A stretch of DNA of 64,000 nt from assembly GCA_008921705.1 (NCBI GenBank), contig VFFE01007022.1:123738-187737 (forward strand). Reading direction: 5' to 3'. The position numbers were made by a program, and so were the translations under genes. Below the pieces are notes generated by a model that saw nothing but the letters and a program-made list of their open reading frames with translations, had not been told where the DNA came from and did no database searches. Source of the DNA: Burhinus oedicnemus (taxonomy: Eukaryota; Chordata; Aves; Charadriiformes; Burhinidae). Positions 62,115-64,000 of the stretch are shown here, piece after piece. The number at the start of each line of letters is the position of its first letter. Position 1 is the first letter of the stretch.

Positions 62115-64000
62115 ATAAATGGCCAGGACATGGACAAATAAACAGCTAGCATGCAGAAAAAAGGGAAACATTTTGCCCAAGGCATTACAAAATGTGTTGT
62201 TAGGCTAGATTATGGGAACTTGGAGGAATTTATTTTTTTTTTTAGTTATAAGGAAATATAAGAAGCGGTTTAGGGATGGGGAGAAAAATAGCTGGATAGT
62301 TTAAAAGGAAGCTGAAAAGCAGTAAGAGATACATCAGCATAGCAAAGGAAACTTCCAAGTCTAACGTCCAGAGGGACTTCCATTATATCTGCAGATACCT
62401 AAGTATTTGGGGGAGGTGAGAAGATGTAGTAACCATGAACTGAGCTGGCAGCATTCAGAGGGAGAAGGAACAAAAGCCTGCTCTGGAGAAAATAAATGAG
62501 ACCTTAGTACTAAAAATGGGAAGAAAGATAACGATCATACCAAATTTGTAATTTGGAGTGTAGCGATGCAACACTTACAGGCTAAAGGATGAGTGGCACA
62601 TGTCTTAATGCTGCAAAGAGTCTAGGAAATATGGAGGAAAAGTTATCATCTTTATTGAGAGGTAAATTGACCCTCTTCTCTTTGAGCAAGGTGAAGATGA
62701 TCCAGGTTATTACAGCAGGAGAAAGGATTAAGTGATTCAGTGCATCTGCTCTACTGCTATCAGTAAGGATCAAGTCATTCTCATCTGTTGTAATCAAGTG
62801 TAATTAGGTAAAAAATGAGCAAGTGAGTATACTTCAGGTTTAGCCTGCCTGCATTGGATTTTGATTTAGACTTGGTTCTGCAGTTTTATCAGCTTCACAT
62901 GGCTTGAAAGAGGCCATTTCAGTTTGTGACCCAGGACGCTCTGCAGCTGTTTATCATTCCCATTTTAGCAAAAACACAAGGTCTATGAATAAAACAGCAG
63001 GAGAAAACAAGCTGTAAAACTGCAACTTAGTAGTATTCATTAGCTCATTCTGTTATTAATGAAAGCACAGTTTAACATCAATATTTGGTTTTTTGTTTAG
63101 ACAAATATTCCCATTGGACTCAACTTTTACTTTTGAAACAATAATTGTGGTCTTCATTTTGCTGGAAAAAGGAGTGTGATGATTACCACCCAATGGGAAC
63201 AGATGGGGATTAGACTCTACTATATACGATATTGTGTATATTTGTACACTTAGCTCTTCTATTTGAATAATTCATGACCAAACTGACTTGGAGACTTGAT
63301 AGATATTACGCAAATGAGACTGGCATAAAAGTTTTTATTTCCTTTCCCTCTTGTCCCATTGCCCTGGGATTTCAGAGCTCGCCACAGTTCTCAGCCCTGC
63401 TTTGATTATGAGACACTGAGTCCGTACTTGGAGTTGGTGCTCTCAGGCCAGATCCAGCAGGCTGAGGAAAGAGAGCTCAAATGTTGTCAAGCAAGGACCC
63501 TCGTAATTATTAATCTCATTAAGTAAACATCTCAGTTCTCAGTGTAATACCTTCATGTAGTGGCCCTTCTCCTTGAATGCAGGTGCTGCATTTCTTGCTG
63601 CAGCTGCTGTGGATAGCAAAGCTCTCATGAATATGTGAATGGTGAGGCCCTGTGGTGTGGCCCTTATTTGAGTCTGGCAGACGAAAAGCAGTAAATATTT
63701 TAAACAGCAGAGTTCAGAGCAGTATCTATCTGCTAGCGTTAAGAATTCACAGATTTTATTTTAATGATCTAAATGAACAACTCAGTTCAGAACAGCACTA
63801 AAGCCTTGTTTCTGCTAAATATCTTCACTGTCTCCTTTCCTCTAACATACTTATTCAAATGGGTCTTTCAACCATATACCTATAAAAAACTTGCAAGAAA
63901 ATAAATAAATCATGAGAGTGGGGAAAGAAAGATAGCTTCCTCCACCCTGCAACAGGGAAGGAGTTAACTGACTTCTGATAACAGAAAAGCCCATGAGTCC

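Larger units (their letters stand above)
57682..64000. other. Unannotated AT-rich DNA
   Basis: No gene or interspersed repeat is supported over 6.3 kb. It contains T/G-rich repeats at 58570-58627 and 60795-60840 and the 17-bp tandem at 62081-62114. The stretch 63490-63550 (homeobox-type TAATTATTAAT words) looks like it could be conserved non-coding DNA, but nothing in the sequence proves it. Confidence 0.55.

Noticed and set aside
1..64000. Endogenous retrovirus or other viral insertion
   Set aside because: No gag, pol or env-like motif, primer-binding site or paired LTR was seen. The only RT motifs belong to CR1.

Overview
The window looks like non-coding nuclear DNA from a bird or close reptilian relative. 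The best evidence is seven copies or fragments of the CR1 non-LTR retrotransposon, carrying its ORF2 motifs (SDH, KAFDT, SGVPQG, DDTKL) and its octamer tail (ATTCTRTG)n. Elsewhere the DNA is AT-rich, with poly-A/T tracts, microsatellites and a few much older MIR-like SINE relics. There are no operons, tRNA or rRNA genes, CRISPR arrays or prokaryotic signals. No complete protein-coding gene can be supported, and most open frames are short chance frames or antisense shadows of CR1. The window is either intergenic or lies within large introns.

Layout. 1-30: end of a (GGGAA)n array. 31-3060: unannotated, with a doubtful minus-strand coding relic at 1.7-2.0 kb. 3061-4300: minus-strand CR1 with its tail joined directly to the RT region by an internal deletion. 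4.3-8.1 kb: unique, with a candidate 30-nt microexon at 5727-5756. 8112-8210: a CR1 end finishing in a near-perfect fold-back hairpin. 8.2-15.8 kb: unique. 15770-16716: minus-strand CR1. 16966-17055: the best candidate exon (90 nt, phase 1-1, good splice signals). 20974-21592: minus-strand CR1 without its tail. 21.6-51.0 kb: a CR1-free stretch of about 29 kb with MIR-like relics (32.2, 41.6 and 42.1 kb), a CpG-dense patch inside a 175-codon open frame (38.9-39.4 kb), a GC-rich island (43.9-44.3 kb), and a young GGGAA/GGAAA array (47963-48075). 51.0-57.7 kb: a cluster of three CR1 copies in alternating orientation (+, -, +); the middle one is 2.66 kb and reaches into the endonuclease domain. 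57.7-64.0 kb: unique sequence with T/G-rich simple repeats and a 17-bp tandem duplication.

The CR1 ORF2 remnants are all broken by frameshifts, stops, truncation or catalytic-site changes, so none looks able to move. I did not find a convincing new biological system. The strongest leads are the two phase-compatible candidate exons (5727-5756 and 16966-17055), the CpG-dense open frame at 38.9 kb, and the unusual CR1 structures at 3.1, 8.17 and 53.77 kb. All calls come from reading the sequence by eye; no alignment or database search was run.
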